From DATAEY01 sp045805565 (GTDB lineage Bacteria > Actinomycetota > Thermoleophilia > Solirubrobacterales > Solirubrobacteraceae), in the NCBI GenBank assembly GCA_045805565.1, contig JBJMKZ010000020.1, positions 62,001-126,000 of the forward strand: a stretch of 64,000 nucleotides of DNA. Direction: 5' to 3'. Below, piece after piece: positions 1 to 7,777 of this stretch. Position 1 is the first letter of the stretch. Every line of letters starts with the position of its first letter. A program made the position numbers and the translations under genes. Below the pieces are notes generated by a model. That model was not told the DNA's origin, did not search any database, and saw only the letters and a list, made by a program, of their open reading frames with translations.

Positions 1-1
1 G

Positions 2-676
2 CTCACCGAGGTCGTGGAGCTGGTGCGCGCCGCCGGGCTGCTGGTCATCGCCGATGGCAAGCGGGGCGATGTTCCGGTGACGGCGGCCGCCTACGCCCAG
101 GCGCTCGTCGGATCGGCATCCGGCCCGCTCGGCGACGTGCCGGGGCTGGGGGTCGACGCGTTCACCGCCAACCCGCTTCTCGGGCGGGACGCGCTGGCTC
201 CCCTGGTGGAGGCGGCGCGGGCGACCGGCGCCGGGACGTTCGTGCTGGTGCGAACGTCCAATCCCGGGGCCGCCGACTTCCAGGACCTCGAGGTCACCGA
301 CGCCCGCGAGGGCTCTCCCGCGCCGCTGTGGGAGCTGCTCGCCCGGCTGGTCGACCGGCTCGGCGAGGCGGCTCCCGGTCCCGGACTCGCCGACGTCGGC
401 GCGGTGGTGGGCGCGACCGCAGCCGGGCATCTGGAGCGGATGCGCGAGCTGATGCCGCGAGCCGTCTTCCTGCTTCCGGGTGTCGGGGCGCAGGGCGGGC
501 GGGTGGCCGACCTGGCACCCGCCTTCGCGCCGGGCCGGGCCGCAGGCCTCGTGGCCGTCTCGCGCGCCATCGCGGACGCCCACGAGGAGAAGGGCGGCGA
601 TCCGAGGACAGCCGCCCGAGACGCCGCGCGACGACTTGCGGCGGCCACCTGGGAGCGGTCGGGAGCCGCCGCGTGA
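2..676 (+). CDS. pyrF: Orotidine 5'-phosphate decarboxylase, type 2 (5' end outside window)
   Basis: Decarboxylates OMP to UMP, the last step of de novo pyrimidine synthesis, in the cytosol. The frame is open to the left edge, so the start codon lies outside; 224 residues are visible. The signature DGKRGDV near the visible N-terminus is the catalytic D-x-K-x-x-D motif. A later glycine-rich segment (FLLPGVGAQGG) matches the phosphate-binding end of the barrel. The spacing of these motifs fits the type 2 (mycobacterial-like) family. The GTG at position 14 falls inside the conserved barrel, so it is not the true start. Only the operon partners upstream are unknown. Confidence 0.9.
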   Translation, partial: LTEVVELVRAAGLLVIADGKRGDVPVTAAAYAQALVGSASGPLGDVPGLGVDAFTANPLLGRDALAPLVEAARATGAGTFVLVRTSNPGAADFQDLEVTDAREGSPAPLWELLARLVDRLGEAAPGPGLADVGAVVGATAAGHLERMRELMPRAVFLLPGVGAQGGRVADLAPAFAPGRAAGLVAVSRAIADAHEEKGGDPRTAARDAARRLAAATWERSGAAA

Positions 677-738
677 CGCGCCGGCGCCGGGCCGCCGGGC
701 GCTCTGGTTCGGAGCGGATCCGTGCTCCCGGGCGGGCG

Positions 739-744
739 TATCAT
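739..744 (+). promoter_or_regulatory. Candidate -10 element (TATCAT) for the LysM gene
   Basis: TATCAT lies 10 nt before the ATG at 755, with no Shine-Dalgarno between, so the transcript would be nearly leaderless. No convincing -35 is visible. Confidence 0.5.
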
Positions 745-754
745 CGCCTTCGCG

Positions 755-1060
755 ATGGGCCAGCGCAGTCCAGCGCACCTTCTGGCGCCGGCCGCGCTGG
801 CGGCCTTCACCATCGTGGTCGCGCTCATGGTCGCCGCCTCGCTGCTCGGGTCGGACAGCCGCCCCGCCGCATCGACGCCCTCCGCCCGCCATTCCGCGCG
901 CGCGCATCGTCCCCGGCGGTTTCACACCGTGAGGCCGGGGGAGACCCTGTCCTCGATAGCGGCCAGCACTCATGTCCCGATCGAGCGCCTGCAGGAGCTC
1001 AACCCCGCCCTCGACCCGCAGGCGATCAGGCCCGGCCAGCGCGTGAAGCTGAGGCGGTGA
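755..1060 (+). CDS. Membrane-anchored LysM-domain protein
   Basis: A 101-residue protein with one N-terminal transmembrane segment (about residues 10-31), a Ser/Ala/Arg-rich linker and one C-terminal LysM motif (about 55-101; FHTVRPGETLSSIA, then NP and a final PGQRVKL). LysM modules bind the glycan of peptidoglycan, so it probably sits outside the membrane on the cell wall. I chose ATG 755 over an in-frame GTG at 722 because it directly follows a -10-like TATCAT. Its stop overlaps the GTG of the next gene (GTGA), which encodes a D,D-carboxypeptidase, so the two are probably co-translated and act together on the wall. Confidence 0.75.
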   Translation: MGQRSPAHLLAPAALAAFTIVVALMVAASLLGSDSRPAASTPSARHSARAHRPRRFHTVRPGETLSSIAASTHVPIERLQELNPALDPQAIRPGQRVKLRR

Positions 1061-2298
1061 GACCCGCCCGGCGGTGGCGGCCGGCGGCGCTGGCCGCGCT
1101 GGCCGCCGCCGTGGGGCCGGCGATGGCCTGGGCCCCGCAGGCCCGCGGCTCCACTCCGCCCGCCATCGTCGCGCCGGAGGCGATCCTGATCGAGCCGGTC
1201 ACCGGGGAGGTTCTGTTCGCGCGCCGCCCGGATGCCTCGCGCCCGGTGGCCAGCACCACCAAGCTGATGACCGCCCTGCTCGTGCTCGAGCGGGCGTCGC
1301 TGGACGACGTCTTCACCGCCGGTGAGTACCGGGCCGTGTCGTCGGCGGAGACCCGCGTTGGCCTGCGGCCCGGGGAGCGCATGAAGGTGCGCGACCTCCT
1401 GCGATCGCTGCTGCTGGCCAGCGCCAACGACGCCGCCCAGACCCTGGCTCGGCGGACGGCCGGGTCCACGGACGCATTCGTGGCGCTGATGAACCGGCGC
1501 GCGCACCAGCTGCGGCTGACCCACACTCACTACTCCAACCCGATCGGCCTCGACGATCCCGCCAACTACTCGTCCGCGGGCGACCTGGCCAGGCTCACCG
1601 CGCGGCTGCGGCGCATCCGGTTCTTTGCCCGCACCGTGGCGTTGCCACGGGTGGGCCTGTCCAGCGGCCGCCGGCCGCGGATGGTCGAGAACCGCAACGA
1701 CCTCGTCGGCACCCATCGCTTCGTGAACGGCGTCAAGACCGGCCACACCCTCGGCGCCGGGTACGTCCTGGTCGGCTCCGCCACCCGCGCTGGCGTGACC
1801 GTCGTGAGCGTCGTGCTGGGGGAGCCGGGCGAGGCCGCGCGCGACGCCGACACGCTGGCGCTGCTGGACTACGGGCTGGGCCTGCTGCGGAGAGTGAGGG
1901 TCCTGCAGCCGGGCCGGCCGGTCGCGGTGGCGCGTGTGCGCCATCGCGAACAGGCTCGCGTGAGGCTCGTCCCCGCCCGGGCGGTCACGCGGGTGATGCG
2001 GCGCGGCGAGCACGCGTCGGTGAGCGTGCGGGCCCAGCGAGTCCTCGAGGGCCCCCTGCCCCGAAGCGCGCGCGCCGGGACCGCGATCGTGCGCGTGCGC
2101 GGGCGTGTCATCGCCAGGGTTGCGCTGATCACCGCCACAGCGGTGCCGGGGGTCAGCCTGCTCGAGCGCGCCGCCGATGCCGCGCTCAAACCGGGTACGC
2201 TCGCGCTGGTCGCCGCGGCCGCCGCCGGTCTGGCGCTCGCGGGGACCGTTCGGCGCCGGCGCGCCCGCGCCGCCGCAGGCAAGGCAGATACCGCGTGA
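1057..2298 (+). CDS. D-alanyl-D-alanine carboxypeptidase (S11 family)
   Basis: Trims the terminal D-Ala of peptidoglycan stem peptides outside the cell membrane. The 413-residue protein has an N-terminal signal segment (about residues 8-30) and all three penicillin-binding motifs: S66-T-T-K69, S122-A-N124 and K227-T-G229. After the catalytic domain come a beta-rich region and a C-terminal transmembrane helix (about 385-405) with a basic tail, as in membrane-held DacA/DacF proteins. The GTG start overlaps the upstream LysM stop, and its own stop overlaps the GTG of the PfkB gene, giving a tight three-gene run. The reading frame stays open far upstream, but that part has no protein-like character. 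Confidence 0.88.
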   Translation: MRPARRWRPAALAALAAAVGPAMAWAPQARGSTPPAIVAPEAILIEPVTGEVLFARRPDASRPVASTTKLMTALLVLERASLDDVFTAGEYRAVSSAETRVGLRPGERMKVRDLLRSLLLASANDAAQTLARRTAGSTDAFVALMNRRAHQLRLTHTHYSNPIGLDDPANYSSAGDLARLTARLRRIRFFARTVALPRVGLSSGRRPRMVENRNDLVGTHRFVNGVKTGHTLGAGYVLVGSATRAGVTVVSVVLGEPGEAARDADTLALLDYGLGLLRRVRVLQPGRPVAVARVRHREQARVRLVPARAVTRVMRRGEHASVSVRAQRVLEGPLPRSARAGTAIVRVRGRVIARVALITATAVPGVSLLERAADAALKPGTLALVAAAAAGLALAGTVRRRRARAAAGKADTA

Positions 2299-3278
2299 TC
2301 ATCACCGTCACCCTCAACGCGGCGATCGACAAGACGCTCGAGGTTCCCAACTTCCAGCTCGGTCGCCGACACCGCAGCGTCGAGCAGCGCAGCCTCGCCG
2401 GCGGGAAGGGCGTGAACGTGGCCCGCGCGATCAAGCGGGTCGGGCAGCCCGTGGTAGCCACCGGCTTCGCCGGCGGCCCCACGGGCAGCCGGATCGTCGA
2501 CCAGCTCACCGAGGAGTCGATCCTCAACGACTTCGTGAACATCCGCCAGGAGTCGCGCATGAACACCGCGGTGCTCGACCCCACCAACACGGCCGACGGC
2601 GCCGAGACCCCCGGGCAGGTCACCGAGGTCAACGAGCCGGGGCCCGAGGTCTCGCCGCAGGAGGTCGAGCAGTTCTGCGACAAGCTGCTCTACCTGGCCA
2701 AGGGCGCCCAGATCTGCGTCTTCGCGGGCAGCCTGCCGCGCGGGGTCGAGCCCGACCTCTACGCGCGGCTGGTGCGCGACGTGGGCAAGCTGGGGGTCAC
2801 CACCGTGCTCGACACCGACGGCGAGCCTCTGCGCCACGGCGTGCGGGCGGAGCCGGCCGTGATCTCGCCCAACGTGCTGGAGGCCGAGGCGCTGGTCGGC
2901 CACGAGTTCAACGACGACGAGGACCGGGTCATCGCCGTGCGCGAGATGGTCGAGCTGGGCGCTGGCGAGGCCATCATGACCACCGGCGACGGCTGCTTCG
3001 CACAGGTGGCCGAGGAGGGCGGCACGCGGCTGTACCGAGTGCGGGTGGAGCCGCTCGAGCCACGGGCGGCGGTGGGTTCGGGCGACGCCTTCCTGGCCGG
3101 CTACGTGGCGGCCCGCTACACCGCCCGCCCGCCCGCGGAGTGCCTGCGCTTCGCGGTGGCCTGCGGCGCCGAGTCCACCCAGCACCTGGGCGCCGGGCTG
3201 ATCGAGCCGCGCGCGGCCGAGCGGCTGGCCGGCGAGATCGAGATCGAGCCGATGCAGCTGCCGGCCGAGGTGAGCTGA
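2295..3278 (+). CDS. PfkB-family sugar kinase, 1-phosphofructokinase-like
   Basis: 327 residues of the ribokinase/PfkB fold. The N-terminus (MIITVTLNAAIDKTLEV) and the following GGKGVNVARA are typical of the 1-phosphofructokinase/tagatose-6-phosphate kinase branch. The C-terminal motif is GSGDAF, with the aspartate as predicted catalytic base. The expected reaction is ATP-dependent phosphorylation of fructose 1-phosphate or a related sugar phosphate. No PTS genes are near, so the substrate is uncertain. Its GTG start overlaps the carboxypeptidase stop by 4 nt (GTGA). A strong hairpin at 3408-3427 could end the transcript. Confidence 0.8.
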   Translation: MIITVTLNAAIDKTLEVPNFQLGRRHRSVEQRSLAGGKGVNVARAIKRVGQPVVATGFAGGPTGSRIVDQLTEESILNDFVNIRQESRMNTAVLDPTNTADGAETPGQVTEVNEPGPEVSPQEVEQFCDKLLYLAKGAQICVFAGSLPRGVEPDLYARLVRDVGKLGVTTVLDTDGEPLRHGVRAEPAVISPNVLEAEALVGHEFNDDEDRVIAVREMVELGAGEAIMTTGDGCFAQVAEEGGTRLYRVRVEPLEPRAAVGSGDAFLAGYVAARYTARPPAECLRFAVACGAESTQHLGAGLIEPRAAERLAGEIEIEPMQLPAEVS

Positions 3279-3351
3279 CCGACGGCCCGGCCGCGGACGC
3301 CGGAGGCGCTCGTTGCGGGCGTTTCGAGGCGGTCCGCGCAGCGGCCGCTGA

Positions 3352-3357
3352 TACCAT
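3352..3357 (+). promoter_or_regulatory. Candidate -10 element (TACCAT) between pfkB-like gene and guaB3
   Basis: TACCAT stands 108 nt upstream of guaB3 and about 55 nt before a terminator hairpin. A transcript from here would be a roughly 65-70 nt RNA ending at the hairpin, or a guaB3 leader. Weak evidence: single hexamer, no clear -35. Confidence 0.3.
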
Positions 3358-3407
3358 CGCGAGGGCGTTGGTCCTCCCCGCCGACAGCCACGCCGCACTC
3401 GCCTTCG

Positions 3408-3432
3408 GACCCCGCATCTGCGGGGTCTCTTC
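3408..3432 (+). terminator. Intrinsic terminator-like hairpin
   Basis: A perfect 8-bp stem (GACCCCGC 3408-3415 with GCGGGGTC 3420-3427, loop ATCT) followed by TCTTCG. It most simply ends the LysM-dacA-pfkB-like transcript before guaB3. Confidence 0.65.
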
Positions 3433-3447
3433 GTCCGCCGTCGACCC

Positions 3448-3453
3448 TAGTAT
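3448..3453 (+). promoter_or_regulatory. -10 element (TAGTAT) for leaderless guaB3
   Basis: TAGTAT is followed by exactly 6 nt and then the ATG at 3460, so the predicted transcription start coincides with the start codon. There is no ribosome-binding site. Confidence 0.65.
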
Positions 3454-3459
3454 CGAGCG

Positions 3460-4650
3460 ATGGAAGTAGAGATCGGGCGCGGCAAGAAGGCGCGGCGAGC
3501 CTACGGCTTCGACGACATCGCGATCGTGCCCTCACGGCGCACGCGGGATCCCGACGACGTCGACATTTCCTGGAAGCTCGGGGACTACACGTTCCAGCTT
3601 CCCCTCCTCGCCTCGGCGATGGACGGCGTCGTGTCGCCCACCACCGCGGGAATCATCGGCAAGCTCGGCGGCCTCGGTGTGCTCAACCTCGAGGGCATCT
3701 TCACCCGCTACGAGGACGCCGAGGAGCAGCTGCGGCGGATCGCCGAGCTGCCCAAGGAGCTCGCCACGCGCCAGATGCAGGAGATCTACAGCGAGCCGAT
3801 CAGGCCGGAGCTCATCACCCAGCGCATCGAGGAGATCAAGGAGCAGCGTGTCGTGGTGGCCGCCTCGCTGACTCCCCAGCGGGTGCGTGCGTACTACGAG
3901 CTGGCGCTCGACGCCGGGCTGGACGTCCTGGTCATCCAGGGGACCGTGGTCTCGGCCGAGCACGTCTCGGCGGCCAGCGAGCCGCTCAACCTGAAGGAGT
4001 TCATCGCCGAGATGCCGGTGCCGGTGGTGGTCGGCGGCTGCGCCTCGTACCACACCGGGCTGCATCTGATGCGTACGGGCGCCGCCGGCGTGCTGGTCGG
4101 CGTCGGCCCGGGCGCCGCCTGCACCACGCGGGGAGTGCTGGGCATCGGGGTGCCGCAGGCCACCGCGATCGCCGACGTCGCCGCCGCGCGCTCGCAGCAC
4201 ATGCTGGAGACCGGCGACTACGTGAAGGTGATCGCCGACGGCGGAATGCGCAACGGCGGCGACGTGGCCAAGGCGATCGCCTGCGGAGCCGACGCAGCGA
4301 TGATCGGCTCACCGCTCGCCCGCGCCCACGAGGCGCCGGGCCGCGGCTTCCACTGGGGCATGGCGACCTTCCACCCCACCCTCCCGCGGGGCGCTCGCGT
4401 CCACACCCAACAGAACGGCACGCTGGAGGAGATCCTGGTCGGCCCGGCTCACGAGAACGACGGCGCGTTCAACCTGATGGGTGGCCTGCGCACCTCGATG
4501 GCGACCTGCGGCTACCGGGACATCGCCGAGTTCAACCGTGCCGAGCTGATGGTGGCGCCGGCGCTCCAGACCGAGGGCAAGCAGCTGCAGCGCGATCAGT
4601 CCGTCGGGATGGGGGCCAATGGCAAGGCGGTCGCGCTGGTCAATGAGTAG
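3460..4650 (+). CDS. guaB3: IMP dehydrogenase-family protein, GuaB3 type
   Basis: 396 residues with the IMPDH/GMP reductase barrel but no CBS pair, as in the actinobacterial GuaB3 family. The N-terminus (GRGKKARRAYGFDDIAIVPS) is diagnostic. The active-site loop is GPGAACTTRG with the catalytic cysteine at residue 221, and ADGGMRNGGDVAKA forms the phosphate-binding strand. IMPDH oxidises IMP to XMP; whether GuaB3 enzymes do this or act as GMP reductases is less settled. guaA follows 20 nt downstream, so the pair supports guanine nucleotide supply. The start is set by the family N-terminus and the TAGTAT element just upstream. Confidence 0.88.
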   Translation: MEVEIGRGKKARRAYGFDDIAIVPSRRTRDPDDVDISWKLGDYTFQLPLLASAMDGVVSPTTAGIIGKLGGLGVLNLEGIFTRYEDAEEQLRRIAELPKELATRQMQEIYSEPIRPELITQRIEEIKEQRVVVAASLTPQRVRAYYELALDAGLDVLVIQGTVVSAEHVSAASEPLNLKEFIAEMPVPVVVGGCASYHTGLHLMRTGAAGVLVGVGPGAACTTRGVLGIGVPQATAIADVAAARSQHMLETGDYVKVIADGGMRNGGDVAKAIACGADAAMIGSPLARAHEAPGRGFHWGMATFHPTLPRGARVHTQQNGTLEEILVGPAHENDGAFNLMGGLRTSMATCGYRDIAEFNRAELMVAPALQTEGKQLQRDQSVGMGANGKAVALVNE

Positions 4651-4670
4651 GCGGTCGCGGCCCTCGTCCG

Positions 4671-6293
4671 ATGACCGCCAGGCCCACCACCGCAACCGCT
4701 GAGGCCGCCCCGCCGCCGGTCGCCTCGTCGCGGGGGGCCGAGGTCGGCGCTCCGGTCGCGACCGAGGAGGTCGTGGTCCTCGACTACGGGGGTCAGTACT
4801 CGCAGCTGATCGCCCGGCGGGTCCGCGAGTGCGGCGTGTTCTCCGAGCTGCTCCCGTACCACGTCGGAGCCGACGAGGTCGCGCGCCGCCGACCGCGCGG
4901 CGTGATCCTCTCCGGGGGCCCGGCGTCGGTCTACGGAGAGGCCGCCCCGCCGCTCGATCGCCGCCTGCTGGAGCTCGACGTGCCGGTGCTGGGCATCTGC
5001 TACGGAATGCAGCTGCTCACGCGCGAGCTCGGAGGGCGCGTCAGCGCCGCCGAGGTGGGGGAGTTCGGCCGCAGCGATCTGCACGTGTCGGAGCCGGGGC
5101 GGCTGCTGGCGGGCCTGCCCACCGAGCAGACGTGCTGGATGTCGCACCGGGACACGGTTTTCGAGGCCCCTCCGGGCTTCACGGCCCTGGCCTCTTCGAG
5201 TGCTTCGCCGGTGGCGGCGATCGAGAACCGCGCCCGCGGTATCTACGGCATCCAGTTCCACCCCGAGGTGGCCCACACGCCCTACGGCCAGGCGATTCTC
5301 GAGCGCTTCCTCGGCGACATCTGCGGCTGCGCTCGGGACTGGAGCGCGGCTTCGATCGCCGGCGAGCAGGTCGAGCGCATCCGCGCGCAGGTCGGCGACG
5401 CAAGGGTGATCTGCGGGCTGTCCGGCGGCGTCGATTCGTCGGTTGCGGCCCTCCTGGTCCACCGGGCGATCGGCGACCAGCTCACGTGCGTGTTCGTGGA
5501 CCACGGGCTGATGCGCCGAAACGAGGGCGAGCAGGTGATCTCCGCCTTCCGCGACACCTTCCAGGTGCCGCTCGTGGCGGTCGACGCCGAGCAGCGGTTC
5601 CTCGCCGCGCTGCGCGGGGTGACCGACCCCGAGACCAAGCGCAAGATCATCGGACGCGAGTTCATCCGCGTGTTCGACGAGCAGGCGGCCAGGCTCGAGG
5701 GGGTTCGCTACCTGGTCCAGGGCACGCTGTACTCCGACGTCATCGAGTCCGGTGGCGGCACGGGCGCGGCCACGATCAAGTCGCACCACAACGTCGGCGG
5801 CCTGCCCGAGGACATCGAGTTCGAGCTGATCGAGCCGCTGCGGGCGCTGTTCAAGGACGAGGTCCGCGCGGTGGGCGCCGAGCTCGGCCTTCCCGAGCGG
5901 CTCGTGTGGCGCCAGCCGTTTCCCGGGCCTGGCCTGGCCATACGCATCGTCGGCGGGGAGGCCACCCGCGAGCGCCTCAACGTCCTGCGCGACGCCGATT
6001 TCATCCTCCAGGACGAGATCCGCAGGGCCGGCCTCTACCGTGAGCTGTGGCAGTCGTTCTGCGTGCTGCCCGACATTCGCACGGTCGGGGTTCAGGGCGA
6101 CGAGCGCACCTACGGCAGCGTCGTCGCCATCCGGGCCGTCACCTCCGACGATGCCATGACCGCCGACTGGGCCCGCCTGCCCTACGACCTGCTCGAGCAG
6201 ATCGCCTCGCGCATGATCAACGAGATCCGCGAGGTAAACCGGGTCGTGCTGGACATAACGTCCAAGCCTCCCGGCACCATCGAATGGGAATGA
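4671..6293 (+). CDS. guaA: GMP synthase (glutamine-hydrolysing)
   Basis: Aminates XMP to GMP using glutamine and ATP. The 540-residue protein has a class I glutamine amidotransferase domain (about 33-222) with C110 in GICYGMQ and the FHPEV His/Glu pair, an ATP-pyrophosphatase domain with the P-loop SGGVDSS (251-257), and the C-terminal dimerisation domain ending in the usual KPPGTIEWE. About 30 extra Ala/Pro-rich residues precede the amidotransferase fold; a later start is possible but no better codon is obvious. It follows guaB3 by 20 nt and is probably co-transcribed with it. Confidence 0.96.
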   Translation: MTARPTTATAEAAPPPVASSRGAEVGAPVATEEVVVLDYGGQYSQLIARRVRECGVFSELLPYHVGADEVARRRPRGVILSGGPASVYGEAAPPLDRRLLELDVPVLGICYGMQLLTRELGGRVSAAEVGEFGRSDLHVSEPGRLLAGLPTEQTCWMSHRDTVFEAPPGFTALASSSASPVAAIENRARGIYGIQFHPEVAHTPYGQAILERFLGDICGCARDWSAASIAGEQVERIRAQVGDARVICGLSGGVDSSVAALLVHRAIGDQLTCVFVDHGLMRRNEGEQVISAFRDTFQVPLVAVDAEQRFLAALRGVTDPETKRKIIGREFIRVFDEQAARLEGVRYLVQGTLYSDVIESGGGTGAATIKSHHNVGGLPEDIEFELIEPLRALFKDEVRAVGAELGLPERLVWRQPFPGPGLAIRIVGGEATRERLNVLRDADFILQDEIRRAGLYRELWQSFCVLPDIRTVGVQGDERTYGSVVAIRAVTSDDAMTADWARLPYDLLEQIASRMINEIREVNRVVLDITSKPPGTIEWE

Positions 6294-6297
6294 CCCG

Positions 6298-6314
6298 GGC
6301 GGCGTCCCGCCGCC
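6298..6314 (+). terminator. GC-rich hairpin after guaA
   Basis: A 7-bp stem (GGCGGCG/CGCCGCC, loop TCC) begins 5 nt after the guaA stop. There is no T tract, so it could stabilise the mRNA end as well as terminate. Confidence 0.35.
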
Positions 6315-6379
6315 GGCTGCGGCGTCCTCGGTCGCTCGCGTGCGGAGCACGCCACGCCAGGACGAGGGCGGGTTTTCCC

Positions 6380-6385
6380 TATCAT
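6380..6385 (+). promoter_or_regulatory. -10 element (TATCAT) for rplM-rpsI
   Basis: TATCAT with a T-rich approach (GGTTTTCCCTATCAT). The predicted start near 6392 gives a leader of about 35 nt that contains the hairpin at 6393-6416. Confidence 0.6.
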
Positions 6386-6392
6386 TCGGCCT

Positions 6393-6420
6393 CGGCCGCG
6401 CCGAGGCGCGCGGCCGTTTT
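6393..6420 (+). terminator. Terminator-type hairpin inside the rplM leader
   Basis: An 8-bp stem (CGGCCGCG 6393-6400 with CGCGGCCG 6409-6416) is followed by TTTT (6417-6420), ending 6 nt before the rplM ATG. A competing stem, CCTCGGC 6390-6396 with GCCGAGG 6400-6406, shares bases with it. It may end the guaA transcript, or act as an attenuator or ribosomal-protein-binding leader for rplM-rpsI. Confidence 0.5.
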
Positions 6421-6426
6421 CGTTCC

Positions 6427-6861
6427 ATGAAGACCTACGTCGCCACCCCCGCCAACCGCGAGCGCAACTGGTATGTGATCGACGCCGCGGGCAGGACCCT
6501 CGGGCGTCTGGCCACCCAGATCGCCGACGCGCTGCGCGGCAAGCGCAAGCCCGAGTACACCCCGCACGTCGACACCGGCGACTTCGTGATCGTGGTCAAC
6601 GCCGAGAAGATCTCGGTGACCGGGGACAAGCTCGCCCAGAAGCGCTACTACCGCCACTCGGGCTATCCCGGCGGCCTGCGTTCCCGCACGCTGCGCGAAA
6701 TGCTCGATCGTCGGCCCGAGGAGGTCATCCGCAAGGCGGTGCGGGGGATGATGCCGCGAAACCGGCTCGCCCGTAAGCAGCTCACGAAGCTCAGGGTCTA
6801 CGCGGGTCCCGACCACCCCCACGCCGCCCAGCGGCCCGAGCCGATGGAGATCGACGCCTGA
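6427..6861 (+). CDS. rplM: 50S ribosomal protein L13
   Basis: 144 residues, the usual L13 length. The family start MKTYVATP, the core WYVIDAAGRTLGRLA and the downstream GMMPRNRLARKQLTKLRVY are all present. I chose ATG 6427 over an upstream in-frame codon because the family begins here. L13 binds 23S rRNA early in assembly of the large subunit. Its stop shares one base with the rpsI start (TGATG), the classic L13-S9 pairing. In other bacteria L13 can repress its own operon; the structured leader here would suit such control, but this is inference. Confidence 0.96.
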   Translation: MKTYVATPANRERNWYVIDAAGRTLGRLATQIADALRGKRKPEYTPHVDTGDFVIVVNAEKISVTGDKLAQKRYYRHSGYPGGLRSRTLREMLDRRPEEVIRKAVRGMMPRNRLARKQLTKLRVYAGPDHPHAAQRPEPMEIDA

Positions 6862-7730
6862 TGGCCCCCGACAGCGAGCGCCCGGACCAGGAGCCGTCCG
6901 GCGAGCCGCCCGAGCAGGCGCCCGCGGAGGAGCCGATCGCGCCCGACGAGGCCGGGCGCAGCGAGCCCGACGAGACCGGGCGCAGCCAGCCCGACGAGAC
7001 CGGGCGCAGCGAGGCCGACGAGAGCGGGCGCAGCGAGGCCCCCGAGCCGGCACCGGACACCGGCCAGGAGCCCGCGGGTCCGGCGGCGGCCGAGGAGGCG
7101 CCCCGGGATCAGGCCCCGGAGTTCGTGGAGGAGTCGCCCCGCGCCAAGCCGGAGATCCCCGGCGCGGACCTCGAGGTCGACATCGTTCCGGAGGGCTATG
7201 ACCCGCTGGCGGGCGAAGCCGCCGAGACCGAGGTGGAGGACCTGGAGGCGCCGGCGGAGGCCGCCGCCCCGGTCGAGGAGCCCGAGCCCGAGCCGGAGGT
7301 GGCGCCCGAGCGCGCGCCGCGCGCGGTCATCGACCTGGCGGCCGGAGCCCGCTACCGGGCGACCGGCAAGCGCAAGACCGCCGTGGCCCGGGTCATCCTG
7401 CGGCCGGGGGAGGGCAAGTACGCGGTCAATGGCCGGTCGCTCGAGGAGCACTTCCCGCGGCCCACGCTGCAGCGCAACATCCGCCAGCCGCTGGAGACGG
7501 TGGGCTACGACGCGCGCATGGACGTGGTGGCGACCCTGCACGGCGGCGGGACGATGGCGCAGGCGGGCGCGCTTCGACACGGCATCTCGCGCGCGCTCAT
7601 CGAGGCGGATCCGAACCTGCGCGGAGAGCTCAAGCGCCGGGGGTTCCTCACCCGTGACCCCCGCGTCAAGGAGCGCAAGAAGGCCGGGCTCAAGAAGGCC
7701 CGCAAGCGGCCCCAGTTCTCGAAGCGCTAG
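6861..7730 (+). CDS. rpsI: 30S ribosomal protein S9 with a long acidic N-terminal extension
   Basis: The C-terminal 127 residues (about 163-289) are a complete S9: RYRATGKRKTAVARV, VNGRSLEEHF, the GGGTMAQAGALRHGI core and the KKARKRPQFSKR tail that reaches the ribosomal P site. Ahead of it are about 162 residues rich in Glu, Asp, Pro and Ala, including four tandem 8-residue units of the type PDETGRSE (residues 28-59). Normal S9 is about 130 residues; some actinobacteria have acidic extensions, but this one is longer than the domain itself. The start at ATG 6861 overlaps the rplM stop, and no start closer to the domain is supported by context. The extension is predicted to be disordered. Confidence 0.93.
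   Translation: MAPDSERPDQEPSGEPPEQAPAEEPIAPDEAGRSEPDETGRSQPDETGRSEADESGRSEAPEPAPDTGQEPAGPAAAEEAPRDQAPEFVEESPRAKPEIPGADLEVDIVPEGYDPLAGEAAETEVEDLEAPAEAAAPVEEPEPEPEVAPERAPRAVIDLAAGARYRATGKRKTAVARVILRPGEGKYAVNGRSLEEHFPRPTLQRNIRQPLETVGYDARMDVVATLHGGGTMAQAGALRHGISRALIEADPNLRGELKRRGFLTRDPRVKERKKAGLKKARKRPQFSKR
6942..7037 (+). repeat. Four tandem 24-bp repeats inside rpsI
   Basis: Units 6942-6965, 6966-6989, 6990-7013 and 7014-7037 are near identical (consensus CCCGACGAGACCGGGCGCAG plus SGAG-type ending) and in frame, encoding PDEAGRSE, PDETGRSQ, PDETGRSE and ADESGRSE. Copy number may vary between strains. Confidence 0.9.
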
Positions 7731-7777
7731 CCCGGCCCGGGCCCCACCTCTTGTCGACCGCCGCCAAGCCCGCCCCC

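Noticed and set aside
328..2298. 656-codon open frame on the plus strand
   Set aside because: Only the part from GTG 1057 is protein-like (the carboxypeptidase); the upstream part runs through pyrF in another frame and is an effect of high GC.
6942..7037. CRISPR-like repeat array
   Set aside because: The four 24-bp units are contiguous, without spacers, and in frame within rpsI.
7751..7777. TTG start for glmM
   Set aside because: The family begins at MRKLFGTDGVRG; the GTG at 7778 also places the phosphoserine at residue 101.
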